NCBI RefSeq assembly: GCF_000963885.1
Contig: NZ_BALE01000010.1
Location: 62,001-126,000, forward strand
DNA length: 64,000 nt
Reading direction: 5' to 3'
From: Tanticharoenia sakaeratensis NBRC 103193
Lineage (GTDB): Bacteria > Pseudomonadota > Alphaproteobacteria > Acetobacterales > Acetobacteraceae
Both the position numbers and the translations under genes were made by a program. The notes beneath the pieces are model-generated. The model did no database searches and was not told the DNA's origin. It saw only the letters and a program-made list of their open reading frames with translations. Below are positions 8,538 through 16,888 of this stretch, one piece after another. The first letter of the stretch is position 1. The number at the start of each line of letters is the position of its first letter.

Positions 8538-9233
8538 TCACGGAGCCAGGATCGCCGTGCCTGAGGCGGTGACCTGAACATCCTGGGTCTGCGGCGTGCT
8601 TTGTGGCGAGGCGAAACGGGCGGCCATCATGACCTGCGGTCGAAAGCCCCCTGATGTCGCAAGGTTGACCGTCTTGAACCGCACGACATGCAGCCCAAGT
8701 GCTTCTGCCGCCGCCCGCGCCTGCGCCTGCAGTGCATGAATCGCGTTCAGGCGCGCCGTGGCGACCAGCGCGTCGCGATGCTCCGGCGAGATCGACCAGT
8801 CGAGGCCGGAAACCCCCAATCCCTGTGCCTGGAGCGCTGCCACGGTCTCGAGAACGACCTTGCCGTCGTCCTTCTGGCCTGTGCTCCTGATGCGGATCGT
8901 CTGCTGCGCGACCCAGTGCGCGGGCTTGTCGGTATTCTGGGAGGCCTCGTATTCGGCGCGCGTGACATCAATGCCGGGATGACCCTTTGCCGTCGTCATC
9001 GCCCGATCGACCATCGTGTTCAGCGTGCCCTGCGCTGTCGACAGGCTCGCGGATGTCGCCTGCGCGAAGAGGGTAGCCGTGAAGGTATCGGGACTGGCAT
9101 CCGCCCGCCCTTCGGCATCGAGGCTGAGTTCGGTGGAGGGATCCGTGGGCGTAGCCTGTGCCCAGACAGTGACGGGCATGGCGATGAGAACGCCGCCGAC
9201 GGCGACCCTCGACAGCAGGGACAGGAACAGCAT
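8538..9233 (-). CDS. SIMPL-domain (DUF541, YggE-like) periplasmic protein
   Basis: The 231-residue protein has a Sec signal peptide (hydrophobic residues 3-25, ending VWAQA) and a SIMPL domain: LSLDAEGRADASPDTFTATL near residue 38, the Tyr-Glu-Ala-Ser segment near 97, a central IRIRSTGQKDDGKV, GLDWSISPEHRDALVATARLNAI near 145 and the closing QVTASGTAIL. YggE of E. coli is linked to reduced oxidative stress, but the biochemical role of the family is unclear. It lies 18 bases after the small secreted protein and is probably part of the same operon as the two-component system. Confidence 0.85.
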   Translation of the reverse strand: MLFLSLLSRVAVGGVLIAMPVTVWAQATPTDPSTELSLDAEGRADASPDTFTATLFAQATSASLSTAQGTLNTMVDRAMTTAKGHPGIDVTRAEYEASQNTDKPAHWVAQQTIRIRSTGQKDDGKVVLETVAALQAQGLGVSGLDWSISPEHRDALVATARLNAIHALQAQARAAAEALGLHVVRFKTVNLATSGGFRPQVMMAARFASPQSTPQTQDVQVTASGTAILAP

Positions 9234-9251
9234 TGTGTAAAAAACCGTGCG

Positions 9252-9545
9252 TTATGAATGACGAAGCAGTTGCAACGCACGGCGCAGCCGGTCGATCCCC
9301 GGTCTTACATGTCCTGAATCGCACAGGCGGGCCCCTTGGGTCTCCAGCAGGCGGACATTCTGGAACGAGGCGGGAGCGCGGGTTTCAATGGTGCGCTCGA
9401 GCGTGTGACAGTAGGCGAGACTGTCGGTCGTCACCACGACGGCGTCGCTCGCCGGGTGCCAGCCGAGCTGTTCCGCATCCGGCGCTGCGGCACATAGCAG
9501 CACGACGGACGTGGCACTCACGAAAATCAGGGATCGCACCATCAT
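9252..9545 (-). CDS. Small secreted protein with two cysteines, coupled to the histidine kinase
   Basis: I do not recognise a named family. The 97 residues begin with a signal peptide (MMVRSLIFVSATSVVLLC). The mature part has two Cys (in SLAYCHTLE and ARLCDSGHV), about 30 residues apart and able to form a disulfide, then an Arg/Leu-rich helix (GIDRLRRALQLLRHS). Its ATG overlaps the kinase stop (ATGA), so it is translated with the kinase. The location suggests a periplasmic partner of the sensor domain, or a target whose synthesis is tied to it. That role is an inference from position only. Confidence 0.75.
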   Translation of the reverse strand: MMVRSLIFVSATSVVLLCAAAPDAEQLGWHPASDAVVVTTDSLAYCHTLERTIETRAPASFQNVRLLETQGARLCDSGHVRPGIDRLRRALQLLRHS

Positions 9546-11026
9546 GCGCTGCCTGATACCAAAACGGGGGTTGCGGACAGATGGGACGCGGATGAATCCT
9601 GCGTCATGCTGTTGCGATCCGTGCGAGGCGGCGGCTTGGTGGCGAGCGGCAGGACGAGGGCCACCCGCAGGCCGGGATTACGCCGCGACAGCTCCAGATG
9701 TCCGCCATGGAGCTGGGCGATGGCCTGAACCAGCGACAGGCCAAGGCCCGCGCCGGGTGTATTGCGCGCCGTCTCGGCACGGAAAAAGCGCTCCGAAGCC
9801 CGCGCGAGATCGCTCTCGTTCATGCCGATCCCTTCATCGGACACGGCAATCGTGACCCGACGCTGCGGCGCCGATTTCGAATCCACGGCGCAGGACAGCG
9901 TGATCGTCGAAGCCTGCGGCGAAAACTTGATCGCGTTGTCCAGCATGTTGGCAACGGCCTGCTGGATCATCCTCTGATCGCCGTAGAATTGCTGCTCGCC
10001 GGGCAGGGCGGTCGTCAGTGTGAGATGCGCGTCCTCGGCGGCGGCGCTGTAGAGTTCGCCGATATCCGTCAGCACCGTCGCCAAGTCGAACGTCTCGAAC
10101 GCCGCGCGTCGCGCGCCCGCCTCGATCTGCGCGATACGCATCAGGGCTTCGAAGACCGCGGTGACATGATCGAGATCGCTGACGGCGCGTTCGATCGCGC
10201 CGCGCAGCTCGTCCGTCGTGTGGCAGTTCAGCGCCGCGTCCTCGAGCTGGGCGCGTGCGCGCGAGATCGGCGTGCGCAGGTCGTGGGCGATGGCATTGGA
10301 AACCTGCCGGACGCCGTCCATCAGACGGACGATGCGGTCCAGCATCTCGTTGACGACGACCGCCACGAGATCGACCTCGTTGCCCATCAGCGGCACGCGC
10401 TGCGCCATGTCGCCATGGGTGATCGCGGCCGTCGTACGGGCGATGGAGGAGACGATGCGCTTGAAGATGCCGCGCACGACAAGCGCGCCGCCGACCGCCA
10501 GCAGCGTCACCATCACCCACGACCAGACCAGCGTGTCCGCCAGCAGCGGCCGCAGGATCGCGCGGCCCCGGATGTCGCGCCCCACGATGATCCGGCAGCC
10601 GCCCGGCAGGTCGTAGGCATGCAGCAGCGACGTCGCCTTGACGCCGTCGCGCAGGATCGCGCGTTCGTAGTTCACGTCCGTCCGGGTGACGTTCCGGGGC
10701 CAGCTGACGAGATTGCCCTCGATCTTGCGGCCGTCGGGTGCGACCAGCAGATAGATCGCATCGTCATCGACGTTCTGCTCGAGCCGGTCCTGGATCGCGA
10801 GCACGAGTCCGGGCAGGCCATCCTGCACCCAGTGCTCGGCCAGCGCATGGTAGTCGGCATCGACCGCCTGCTCGACCTGACGTTCCATGAGACCTGTGGT
10901 CCGCCACCACAGGAACGACAGGAACAGCGCCGACGACAGCGCGTACAGAAGCCCGTAGGCCAGCGAGAAGCTCAGGCCCGCCGAGCGCAGCCTGAGCCGG
11001 ACGAAGGCTACGATGGTGCGCATCAT
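9542..11026 (-). CDS. Two-component sensor histidine kinase
   Basis: This 494-residue membrane kinase has two membrane segments (about residues 17-41 and 165-186) flanking a periplasmic sensor region of some 120 residues. A HAMP linker follows near 186-240. The HisKA domain has the phosphoacceptor His248 in AIAHDLRTPISRARAQ, and the HATPase domain has an N-box (MLDNAIKFSPQA), G1 (VSDEGIGM) and G2 (GAGLGLSLVQAIAQLHGG). It follows the response regulator by 16 bases and should phosphorylate it. The signal is unknown. The architecture resembles envelope or metal sensors of the EnvZ/QseC group. Confidence 0.93.
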   Translation of the reverse strand: MMRTIVAFVRLRLRSAGLSFSLAYGLLYALSSALFLSFLWWRTTGLMERQVEQAVDADYHALAEHWVQDGLPGLVLAIQDRLEQNVDDDAIYLLVAPDGRKIEGNLVSWPRNVTRTDVNYERAILRDGVKATSLLHAYDLPGGCRIIVGRDIRGRAILRPLLADTLVWSWVMVTLLAVGGALVVRGIFKRIVSSIARTTAAITHGDMAQRVPLMGNEVDLVAVVVNEMLDRIVRLMDGVRQVSNAIAHDLRTPISRARAQLEDAALNCHTTDELRGAIERAVSDLDHVTAVFEALMRIAQIEAGARRAAFETFDLATVLTDIGELYSAAAEDAHLTLTTALPGEQQFYGDQRMIQQAVANMLDNAIKFSPQASTITLSCAVDSKSAPQRRVTIAVSDEGIGMNESDLARASERFFRAETARNTPGAGLGLSLVQAIAQLHGGHLELSRRNPGLRVALVLPLATKPPPRTDRNSMTQDSSASHLSATPVLVSGSA

Positions 11027-11042
11027 GGCGGAGTGTCGCGTC

Positions 11043-11723
11043 CTATTCCGCGCGCAGGATGTAGCCGGCGTTGCGGATCGTGTGGATCAGTGCGGTATCG
11101 AACGGCTTGTCCACCTTCTGCCGCAGGCGTGAGACATGGACGTCGATTACGTTGGTCTGCGGGTCGAAGTGATAATCCCACACCCGCTCCAGCAGCATCG
11201 TGCGGGTCACCACCTGGCCTGCATGACGCATCAGGAATTCCAGCAGGCGGAATTCGCGGGGCTGGAGATCTATCCTCTCGTTGCCGCGCTTGACCGTGCG
11301 CGAGAGCAGGTCGATCTCGAGATCGGCGACGCTCAGCTTCGTCTGCGGTGCCTGTTCGGCCCGGCCGCGACGCGCGAGCGCCTCGACACGCGCCAGCATC
11401 TCGGAAAAGGCGAACGGCTTGGTCATGTAGTCGTCGCCGCCCGCCTTCAGGCCGGCCACGCGTTCGTCCACGTCGGCCAGTGCCGAGAGAATGAGGACGG
11501 GCGTCGCGTTGTTCTGCGACCGCAGGGTCTGGAGAATACGCAGGCCGTCGATCCCGCCGGGCAGCATCCGGTCAAGGATGACGAGATCGAAGTTCTCGCT
11601 GACCGCCATGAACAGGCCGTCCTTGCCATTGTCCGATTCCTCGACCACGTGTCCCGCTTCACGCAGGCCCTTGGCGGTGAAGCTCCGAACGGTCGGATCG
11701 TCCTCGACCAGCAGAATACGCAT
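11043..11723 (-). CDS. OmpR/PhoB-family response regulator
   Basis: The 226-residue protein has a receiver domain (RILLVEDDPTV with acidic residues 8 and 9, phosphoacceptor Asp51 in VILDRMLPGG, the conserved Lys in DDYMTKPFAF) and a winged-helix DNA-binding domain (LQPREFRLLEFLMRHAGQVV, NVIDVHVSRLRQKVD, IRNAGYIL). It is the first gene of the minus-strand operon and is followed by its cognate kinase. I take the ATG at 11723, with GGGAG about 10 bases upstream, rather than the in-frame start eight codons earlier. Target genes are unknown; autoregulation of its own operon would be usual. Confidence 0.93.
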   Translation of the reverse strand: MRILLVEDDPTVRSFTAKGLREAGHVVEESDNGKDGLFMAVSENFDLVILDRMLPGGIDGLRILQTLRSQNNATPVLILSALADVDERVAGLKAGGDDYMTKPFAFSEMLARVEALARRGRAEQAPQTKLSVADLEIDLLSRTVKRGNERIDLQPREFRLLEFLMRHAGQVVTRTMLLERVWDYHFDPQTNVIDVHVSRLRQKVDKPFDTALIHTIRNAGYILRAE

Positions 11724-11976
11724 GAAATCGTCCGCTCCCTCGATCACGCGTGCGGCGGCGATCGGCCGTCGCTCATGCGCCCGGCTCTCAAATTAGTCCG
11801 TTACGCAGCGCTCCGATAGGGCGCACAGGGATCGACGGGAGCGGTGCATGGCCCGCAGGCGATCGAAACCGTTATCCGCAGGCCGCAGCTGCGGCGGTTT
11901 CGGGCGGACGGCGGCGTGCGATATGGAACGGGACCATCGTCTTGCCCACGTCGTCCCACAGCGTGTGGCTGGCGAT

Positions 11977-12936
11977 CTAGCGGACGGCTTCGCGAAAGCC
12001 GATCGTCTTGACGTTCTGAAACACCGCATGGGCCTCATGACAGTCGGCAAGGCGATAGTTCGGAATGCCGGGCGCTGCATGGTGGATGTGATGCAGACCG
12101 ATGCTGCCGGAAAACCAGTTCAGGACGGCGGGCAGGCGCAGAAACGAACACCCGGTCAACGAGGCCTCGAAAGGGTCCCAGGCGTCCTGCCCGACCCAGT
12201 GAACGCCTTCGAACTTATGCTGCACGAGAAACAGCCAGACGCCGATGATGCTCGCCGGATAGATCACACAGAGGGTGACGAGGCCGACGGTCGCAAATCC
12301 GAACGCATATCCGAGGCCGCCGTACAGAAGGACGAGGCACAGATTGGTCAGATGAACCCCGAGACGCTCGCGCCGCCAGGCGCTGGGTGTGTCGAACGGG
12401 ATGCGATACACGATGAAGAAGATGATAGGCGGCATCAGCAGCAATGCAATGACGGGATGCTTCGACAGGCGATAGACCGCCTTCTGCATCGAGGTCATGG
12501 CATGATATTCGGAGATCGTGATGCAGTCCGAATAGATGTCGGACAGGCGCCCGCGGCTGTCGATGTTGTTCCATCCGGCGTGATGGAGCGCATGATGGCT
12601 CCGCCAGTGGTCGTATGGTGTCAGCGTGAGCAGGGAACACAGACGTCCGACCAGCGCATTGGCGCGCGCGCCCGGGAACAGCGAGCCATGTCCGCAATCG
12701 TGCTGCAGCGTGAAGGTCCGGATCGCAAGGCCGGTCGCGACCGGTGCGAGCAGCAGAACCATGCGGTGCCCATGCGCGAGACCCACGAGCAGGACCGCGT
12801 AACAGACGAGCAGGGCGCCGACGGTCGAAACCGTCTGGCCGATGCTGGTCAGCAGGTCGGGGCGCTGGAAGCTCTTGACCGAACGGATCGTCTCCGCGCG
12901 CTCGATCGGGCAGAAGGGGGATGCCTCGGCATTCAT
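11977..12936 (-). CDS. Membrane fatty acid desaturase
   Basis: The 319-residue integral membrane protein carries the three His boxes that bind the di-iron centre: HDCGH at residues 79-83, HHALHH at 114-119 and HHIHH at 282-286. Several hydrophobic segments lie between them. Enzymes of this family insert double bonds in acyl chains of membrane lipids using oxygen and electrons from ferredoxin or cytochrome b5. The nearest functional classes are delta-12 and omega-3 type desaturases, but position specificity cannot be read from sequence alone. It stands alone; the response regulator start lies 253 bases away on the same strand. Confidence 0.85.
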   Translation of the reverse strand: MNAEASPFCPIERAETIRSVKSFQRPDLLTSIGQTVSTVGALLVCYAVLLVGLAHGHRMVLLLAPVATGLAIRTFTLQHDCGHGSLFPGARANALVGRLCSLLTLTPYDHWRSHHALHHAGWNNIDSRGRLSDIYSDCITISEYHAMTSMQKAVYRLSKHPVIALLLMPPIIFFIVYRIPFDTPSAWRRERLGVHLTNLCLVLLYGGLGYAFGFATVGLVTLCVIYPASIIGVWLFLVQHKFEGVHWVGQDAWDPFEASLTGCSFLRLPAVLNWFSGSIGLHHIHHAAPGIPNYRLADCHEAHAVFQNVKTIGFREAVR

Positions 12937-13072
12937 GCAGACCTCAAAATCCGGAAACGCCGATTTCGGTCTGTGTTAATGAGCACGCCCCGGTGTGGCA
13001 AGCAGAACGCCGGGGTGAGATTTGAATTGTCACATTTCACGCGGCGTCGCGTGCCGCGCGGGGGAGCGTCTC

Positions 13073-14293
13073 TTATTCGTTGGCGTCTGCCGGCCGGCTG
13101 CCGACCTTGACCGGAACGTCGCGCTTCTGACCGTGGCGGGAGATGTTCAGCGTCAGCGTCGCCCCGGGGCGGGCGGCGGCTACGTCGCGCAGGAGTGCCC
13201 GGGCACTGTCGACAGCGGTGCCATTGACGCTGAGCACGACATCGGAGCGTTTGAGGCCGGATTTCATCGCAGGCCCTCCGTCATCCAGCCCTACAATGGT
13301 CACGGCATTGTCGCCGTCATCCAGCACGACGCCGAGCCAGCCATGGTCGATGTGACCGTGGCGGCGCAGTTCCTCGACGATGGGTGCCACGTATTCGGAC
13401 GGAATGCTGAACCCGACGCCGACCGATCCGCCGGTCGGCGAGACGATGGCCGTGTTGATGGCGACGACCTGCCCGCGCATGTTGAAGGCCGGTCCGCCCG
13501 AATTGCCGGGATTGATCGGCGCGTCGAGCTGCAGGAAGTCGTCGAGATCGCCGGCCTCGATATCGCGTCCACGGGCCGAGACGATGCCGGCCGTGACCGA
13601 CGAGCCGAAACCGAACGGGTTGCCTGCCACCAGAATCCAGTCGCCGACCTCGACGGAGCGGCTGTCGCCCCATGTGACGAAGGGAAGGGGCTTCGGACTG
13701 TCGACCTTGATGACCGCGATGTCGGTCAGCTCGTCCACGCCCAGCAGACGCGCGGGCAGTTCCTGTCCATTGTAGAGCGACACGGTCACGATATCCGCAT
13801 CGCCCACGACATGGTTGTTCGTCACGATGATGCCGGACGGATCGATGATGAAACCCGACCCCGCGCCCAGAACCTCTTCCTGACGCTGGCGCATCCGGTC
13901 GCGATAGCGCTTCTCGAACGGCGTTCCGCGCAGCTGGGCCGGCACGTGTCCCGCGTTGGCGCTGCTGTTCTGTGTGATCGCGATGTTCACGACGGCCGGG
14001 ACGACGCGCTTGACCAGCGGCGCGAAGGTCATCGGCCGGGATTCGACCAAGAGTGGCGGGGGCGGTCCGGTCACGGACGGCGCCGGTGGTGCGACCGTTG
14101 GCGGAAGCGTATCCGGGGACGGCAGGTGCGCGGCGGCAGGGGGCTGCGATGGATCGACAGCGGGTTGCGGCGCGGCGGACGCCGGAGCGGGCGCGTCGGC
14201 GGCGCGAGGCTCCGTGCCCCAGACAGCCAGGCCCGCAGCGCAACCTGCCAGAGCAACCAGTCCGGCCGTCAGGGAGAAACGGAAGGAACTCAT
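13073..14293 (-). CDS. HtrA/Deg-family periplasmic serine protease with one PDZ domain
   Basis: The 406-residue protein degrades or senses misfolded envelope proteins. An N-terminal hydrophobic segment contains a possible lipobox (LAGC at 15-18) but continues hydrophobic, so it may be an uncleaved anchor instead. A long Pro/Ala linker covers about residues 30-82. The trypsin-like domain has the triad His161 (TNNHVVG), Asp191 (LTDIAVIK) and Ser265 (NPGNSGGP). One PDZ domain (HGWLGVVLDD to MKSGLKRSDVVLSVNG) ends the chain. A single PDZ resembles DegS or HhoB rather than DegP. I start at the ATG at 14293 to include the hydrophobic segment; the Shine-Dalgarno is unclear. Confidence 0.9.
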   Translation of the reverse strand: MSSFRFSLTAGLVALAGCAAGLAVWGTEPRAADAPAPASAAPQPAVDPSQPPAAAHLPSPDTLPPTVAPPAPSVTGPPPPLLVESRPMTFAPLVKRVVPAVVNIAITQNSSANAGHVPAQLRGTPFEKRYRDRMRQRQEEVLGAGSGFIIDPSGIIVTNNHVVGDADIVTVSLYNGQELPARLLGVDELTDIAVIKVDSPKPLPFVTWGDSRSVEVGDWILVAGNPFGFGSSVTAGIVSARGRDIEAGDLDDFLQLDAPINPGNSGGPAFNMRGQVVAINTAIVSPTGGSVGVGFSIPSEYVAPIVEELRRHGHIDHGWLGVVLDDGDNAVTIVGLDDGGPAMKSGLKRSDVVLSVNGTAVDSARALLRDVAAARPGATLTLNISRHGQKRDVPVKVGSRPADANE

Positions 14294-14533
14294 CGAGAAT
14301 GCGGTGCCGTCATGCCCGGAACGATAGCGCACCTGTCCGAAAGCGCCATATCTATCCGAAGGGACGGTTCCGGATGCCGATACGGCACGACCCGCGCAGG
14401 TGCCGGAACACTGTTCCGCCGGCTGTGTCTGCGAGTGGACGCAGGGCGGTCGATTGGCTAGAGAGCGCTCCCCGCCCGTCCCGGCTGCGGGATGATGTTT
14501 TCCTTCTGCCGTGCGAGGTGGCTTCAGTTGGGT

Positions 14534-15376
14534 ATGCCCGCGACAACACCCATGACACGCCCGGATCTCGCACGCCGGATCGCGGGCGCCTCTGCGATGC
14601 CCATGATCATGGGCATCCTGAACGTGACGCCGGATTCATTTTCCGATGGCGGCCGGTTCGACGACGTGTCGCGCGCGCTCGACCATGCCCGCGAGATGGC
14701 GGCGGACGGCTGCGACCTGCTCGATCTCGGCGGCGAGTCCACCCGTCCCGGCGCAACGCCGGTCAGTGCCGAGGAAGAGGCGGCCCGCGTGCTGCCGGTC
14801 CTGCGGGCGCTTGTCGCCGCTCTGGACGTCCCCGTCTCCGTGGATACCAGCAAGGCCAGCGTCGCCCGGGCGGCGCTCGAGGCCGGTGCCGCGATCATCA
14901 ATGACATCTGGGGCCTGCAGGGCGACCCGGACATGGCCGCCGTCGTCGCAGCCGGCAATGCCTGGGTCGTCGTCATGCACAACCGCCATGACATCGATCC
15001 TGCCTGCGACATCGTGGCTGACATGCGCCGGTTCTTCGATCGTACGCTGGAGATCGCGGATCGTGCGGGGATCGCACGGGACCGGATCATCCTCGATCCC
15101 GGGATCGGCTTCGGCAAGACGCCGACACAGAACCTGCGCTGCATCGCCCGCCTTGACGATCTGTCGGATTACGGTTTGCCGATCCTGCTGGGAGTTTCGC
15201 GCAAATCCTTCATCGGTCACGTGCTGGGGCGCGATGTCGGTGCGCGCCTGTGCGGGACATTGGCCGCGGGCCTCGCGGGTGTCGGGCGTGGCGCATCGAT
15301 CCTGCGGGTGCACGATGTGGCAGCGCATGTTGACGCTGTTCGCATGACGGCCGCGATTGCGGAGAGCGCATCATGA
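14534..15376 (+). CDS. folP: Dihydropteroate synthase
   Basis: FolP condenses 6-hydroxymethyl-dihydropterin pyrophosphate with p-aminobenzoate to dihydropteroate and is the sulfonamide target. Signatures are MGILNVTPDSFSDGG, LLDLGGESTRPGA, VSVDTSKASVA, ILDPGIGFGKT and GVSRKSFIG. Length (about 280 residues) is normal. Alternative starts lie at 14492 and 14552; I chose the ATG at 14534. The stop overlaps the start of folBK (ATGA), so the folate genes are translationally coupled. Confidence 0.95.
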   Translation: MPATTPMTRPDLARRIAGASAMPMIMGILNVTPDSFSDGGRFDDVSRALDHAREMAADGCDLLDLGGESTRPGATPVSAEEEAARVLPVLRALVAALDVPVSVDTSKASVARAALEAGAAIINDIWGLQGDPDMAAVVAAGNAWVVVMHNRHDIDPACDIVADMRRFFDRTLEIADRAGIARDRIILDPGIGFGKTPTQNLRCIARLDDLSDYGLPILLGVSRKSFIGHVLGRDVGARLCGTLAAGLAGVGRGASILRVHDVAAHVDAVRMTAAIAESAS

Positions 15377-16263
15377 CGGATACGGGGTTTGCCCGCACGA
15401 CGCGCCTGAGGGTGCGCGATCTGTGCGTGTTCGCGCGTCATGGCGTGATGCGGGAGGAGACGCGCCTCGGCCAGCGGTTCTTCATCGACATCGACGCGGA
15501 GGTTGAGATCGACGCCGCCATCCGCGACGACGATTATGTGCAGGCCGTGTGTTACAGCGCGTTAAGCGATCTGGCGGTCAACATCGCCCGAGATCGTACG
15601 TTCCGTCTTATCGAGACGCTGGCCGATCGCATCGCGGATGCGGCCTTGGCCGCGCAGGCACGCATCGTCTGGATCGAGGTCGGCGTGCGCAAGCCCGGTG
15701 CGGCGGTGCCGCATGCGCTCGACCATGTCGCGGTGTCCGTGCGGCGGCAGCGGGCCCGGCTGGCCGCCTTTTCATTCGGCAGCAACCAGGGCGAGCGGGA
15801 GACGATCCTCCAGTCGGCGCTGGCCCTGCTCGGCACGGCTGAGGGCGTCAGGATCGCGCACGTGTCCTCCCTGTATGACACGGTGCCATGGGGCGGCGTG
15901 GCGCAGGAGGGGTTCGTCAATCTCTGCGTGACGGCGCGAACGACGCTCGGCCCCCATGCGCTGCTCCGGCTGTGCAAGGAGATCGAAGCCTCGCTCGGGC
16001 GGGCGCCGGCGGTCCGGTGGGGCCCGCGCGTCATCGACGTCGATCTGCTGTTCCTTGACGATATCGCCTGCGCCGACCCGGTGCTGACGCTCCCCCATCC
16101 GCATCTGGGTGGTCGCGCCTTCGTCCTGGCCCCGCTGGCCGAAATCGCGCCCGATCATCGTGTCGCGGGACGCACGGTTGCGTCTCTGCTCGCGGCATTG
16201 CCGCGCAAGCCCGGCGATGCCGAACGACGCTCCATGGAGGCAGACATATCCCATGAAGACTGA
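15373..16263 (+). CDS. folBK: Bifunctional dihydroneopterin aldolase / hydroxymethyl-dihydropterin pyrophosphokinase
   Basis: Two consecutive steps of folate synthesis are fused in one 296-residue chain. The N-terminal part (about 1-125) is FolB: VRDLCVFARHGVMREE, QRFFIDIDAEVEI, FRLIETLADRIAD, VGVRKPGAAVPHALDHV. The C-terminal part (about 130-285) is FolK: FSFGSNQGERE, LYDTVPWGGVAQEGFVNLC, the ATP and metal motif RWGPRVIDVDLLFLDD, and LPHPHLGGRAFVLAPLAEI. The start overlaps the folP stop by four bases, and the end overlaps folE by 11 bases. The fusion delivers the pyrophosphorylated product directly upstream of FolP in the pathway. Confidence 0.95.
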   Translation: MTDTGFARTTRLRVRDLCVFARHGVMREETRLGQRFFIDIDAEVEIDAAIRDDDYVQAVCYSALSDLAVNIARDRTFRLIETLADRIADAALAAQARIVWIEVGVRKPGAAVPHALDHVAVSVRRQRARLAAFSFGSNQGERETILQSALALLGTAEGVRIAHVSSLYDTVPWGGVAQEGFVNLCVTARTTLGPHALLRLCKEIEASLGRAPAVRWGPRVIDVDLLFLDDIACADPVLTLPHPHLGGRAFVLAPLAEIAPDHRVAGRTVASLLAALPRKPGDAERRSMEADISHED

Positions 16264-16861
16264 AGGATTGCGGCCGCTGGGGCCGATCGATCGCCCGGCC
16301 GACGCGGACGTGCGCATTGCGCGCGCCGTGCGCGACCTGCTCGAGGCACTGGGCGAAGACGTCTCGCGTGAAGGATTGCACGACACGCCGCAACGTGTGG
16401 CGCGGATGTATCTCGAGGCGCTGGGGGGACTGCACGCGGATCCCCGTGAGCCGCTGCGCACCCGCTTCGTGGCCGATCACCACGAAGGACCGGTGATCGT
16501 GCGCGATATTGGCTTTCACGCGATGTGCGAGCATCACCTGCTGCCGTTCTTTGGCCGCGCGCATGTGGCCTACCTGCCGGATGCCGGCGTCCTGACGGGG
16601 TTGAGCAAGATAGCCCGAACCGTCGAGGTATTGGCACGGCGTCCGCAGCTTCAGGAGCGCCTGACGGATCAGATCGCGCAGGCTCTGGTCGAGACGCTGG
16701 CTCCGCGTGCCGTTCTCGTCGTGGTCGAGGCCGAGCATCTGTGCATGGCGATGCGCGGCGTGCGCGCACATGGCGCGCGCACGATCACGATGAAGGCGCG
16801 TGGAATCTGGGCTGACGATCTGGCGGCCCGTGCGGAAATCATGGCGCTGCTGAAGGCGTGA
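16253..16861 (+). CDS. folE: GTP cyclohydrolase I
   Basis: FolE converts GTP to 7,8-dihydroneopterin triphosphate, the first step of folate synthesis. The 202-residue protein has the zinc-binding motifs MCEHHLLPFFG and EHLCMAMRGV, LTGLSKIARTVEV and the C-terminal ARTITMKARGIW region. GGAGG at 16236-16240 precedes the ATG at 16253. The start lies inside the 3' end of folBK (11-base overlap), so folP-folBK-folE is one coupled operon. As a type IA enzyme it is zinc dependent. Confidence 0.96.
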   Translation: MKTEGLRPLGPIDRPADADVRIARAVRDLLEALGEDVSREGLHDTPQRVARMYLEALGGLHADPREPLRTRFVADHHEGPVIVRDIGFHAMCEHHLLPFFGRAHVAYLPDAGVLTGLSKIARTVEVLARRPQLQERLTDQIAQALVETLAPRAVLVVVEAEHLCMAMRGVRAHGARTITMKARGIWADDLAARAEIMALLKA

Positions 16862-16888
16862 CCGGGAGGGCCGATCGCGCCCGACCGA

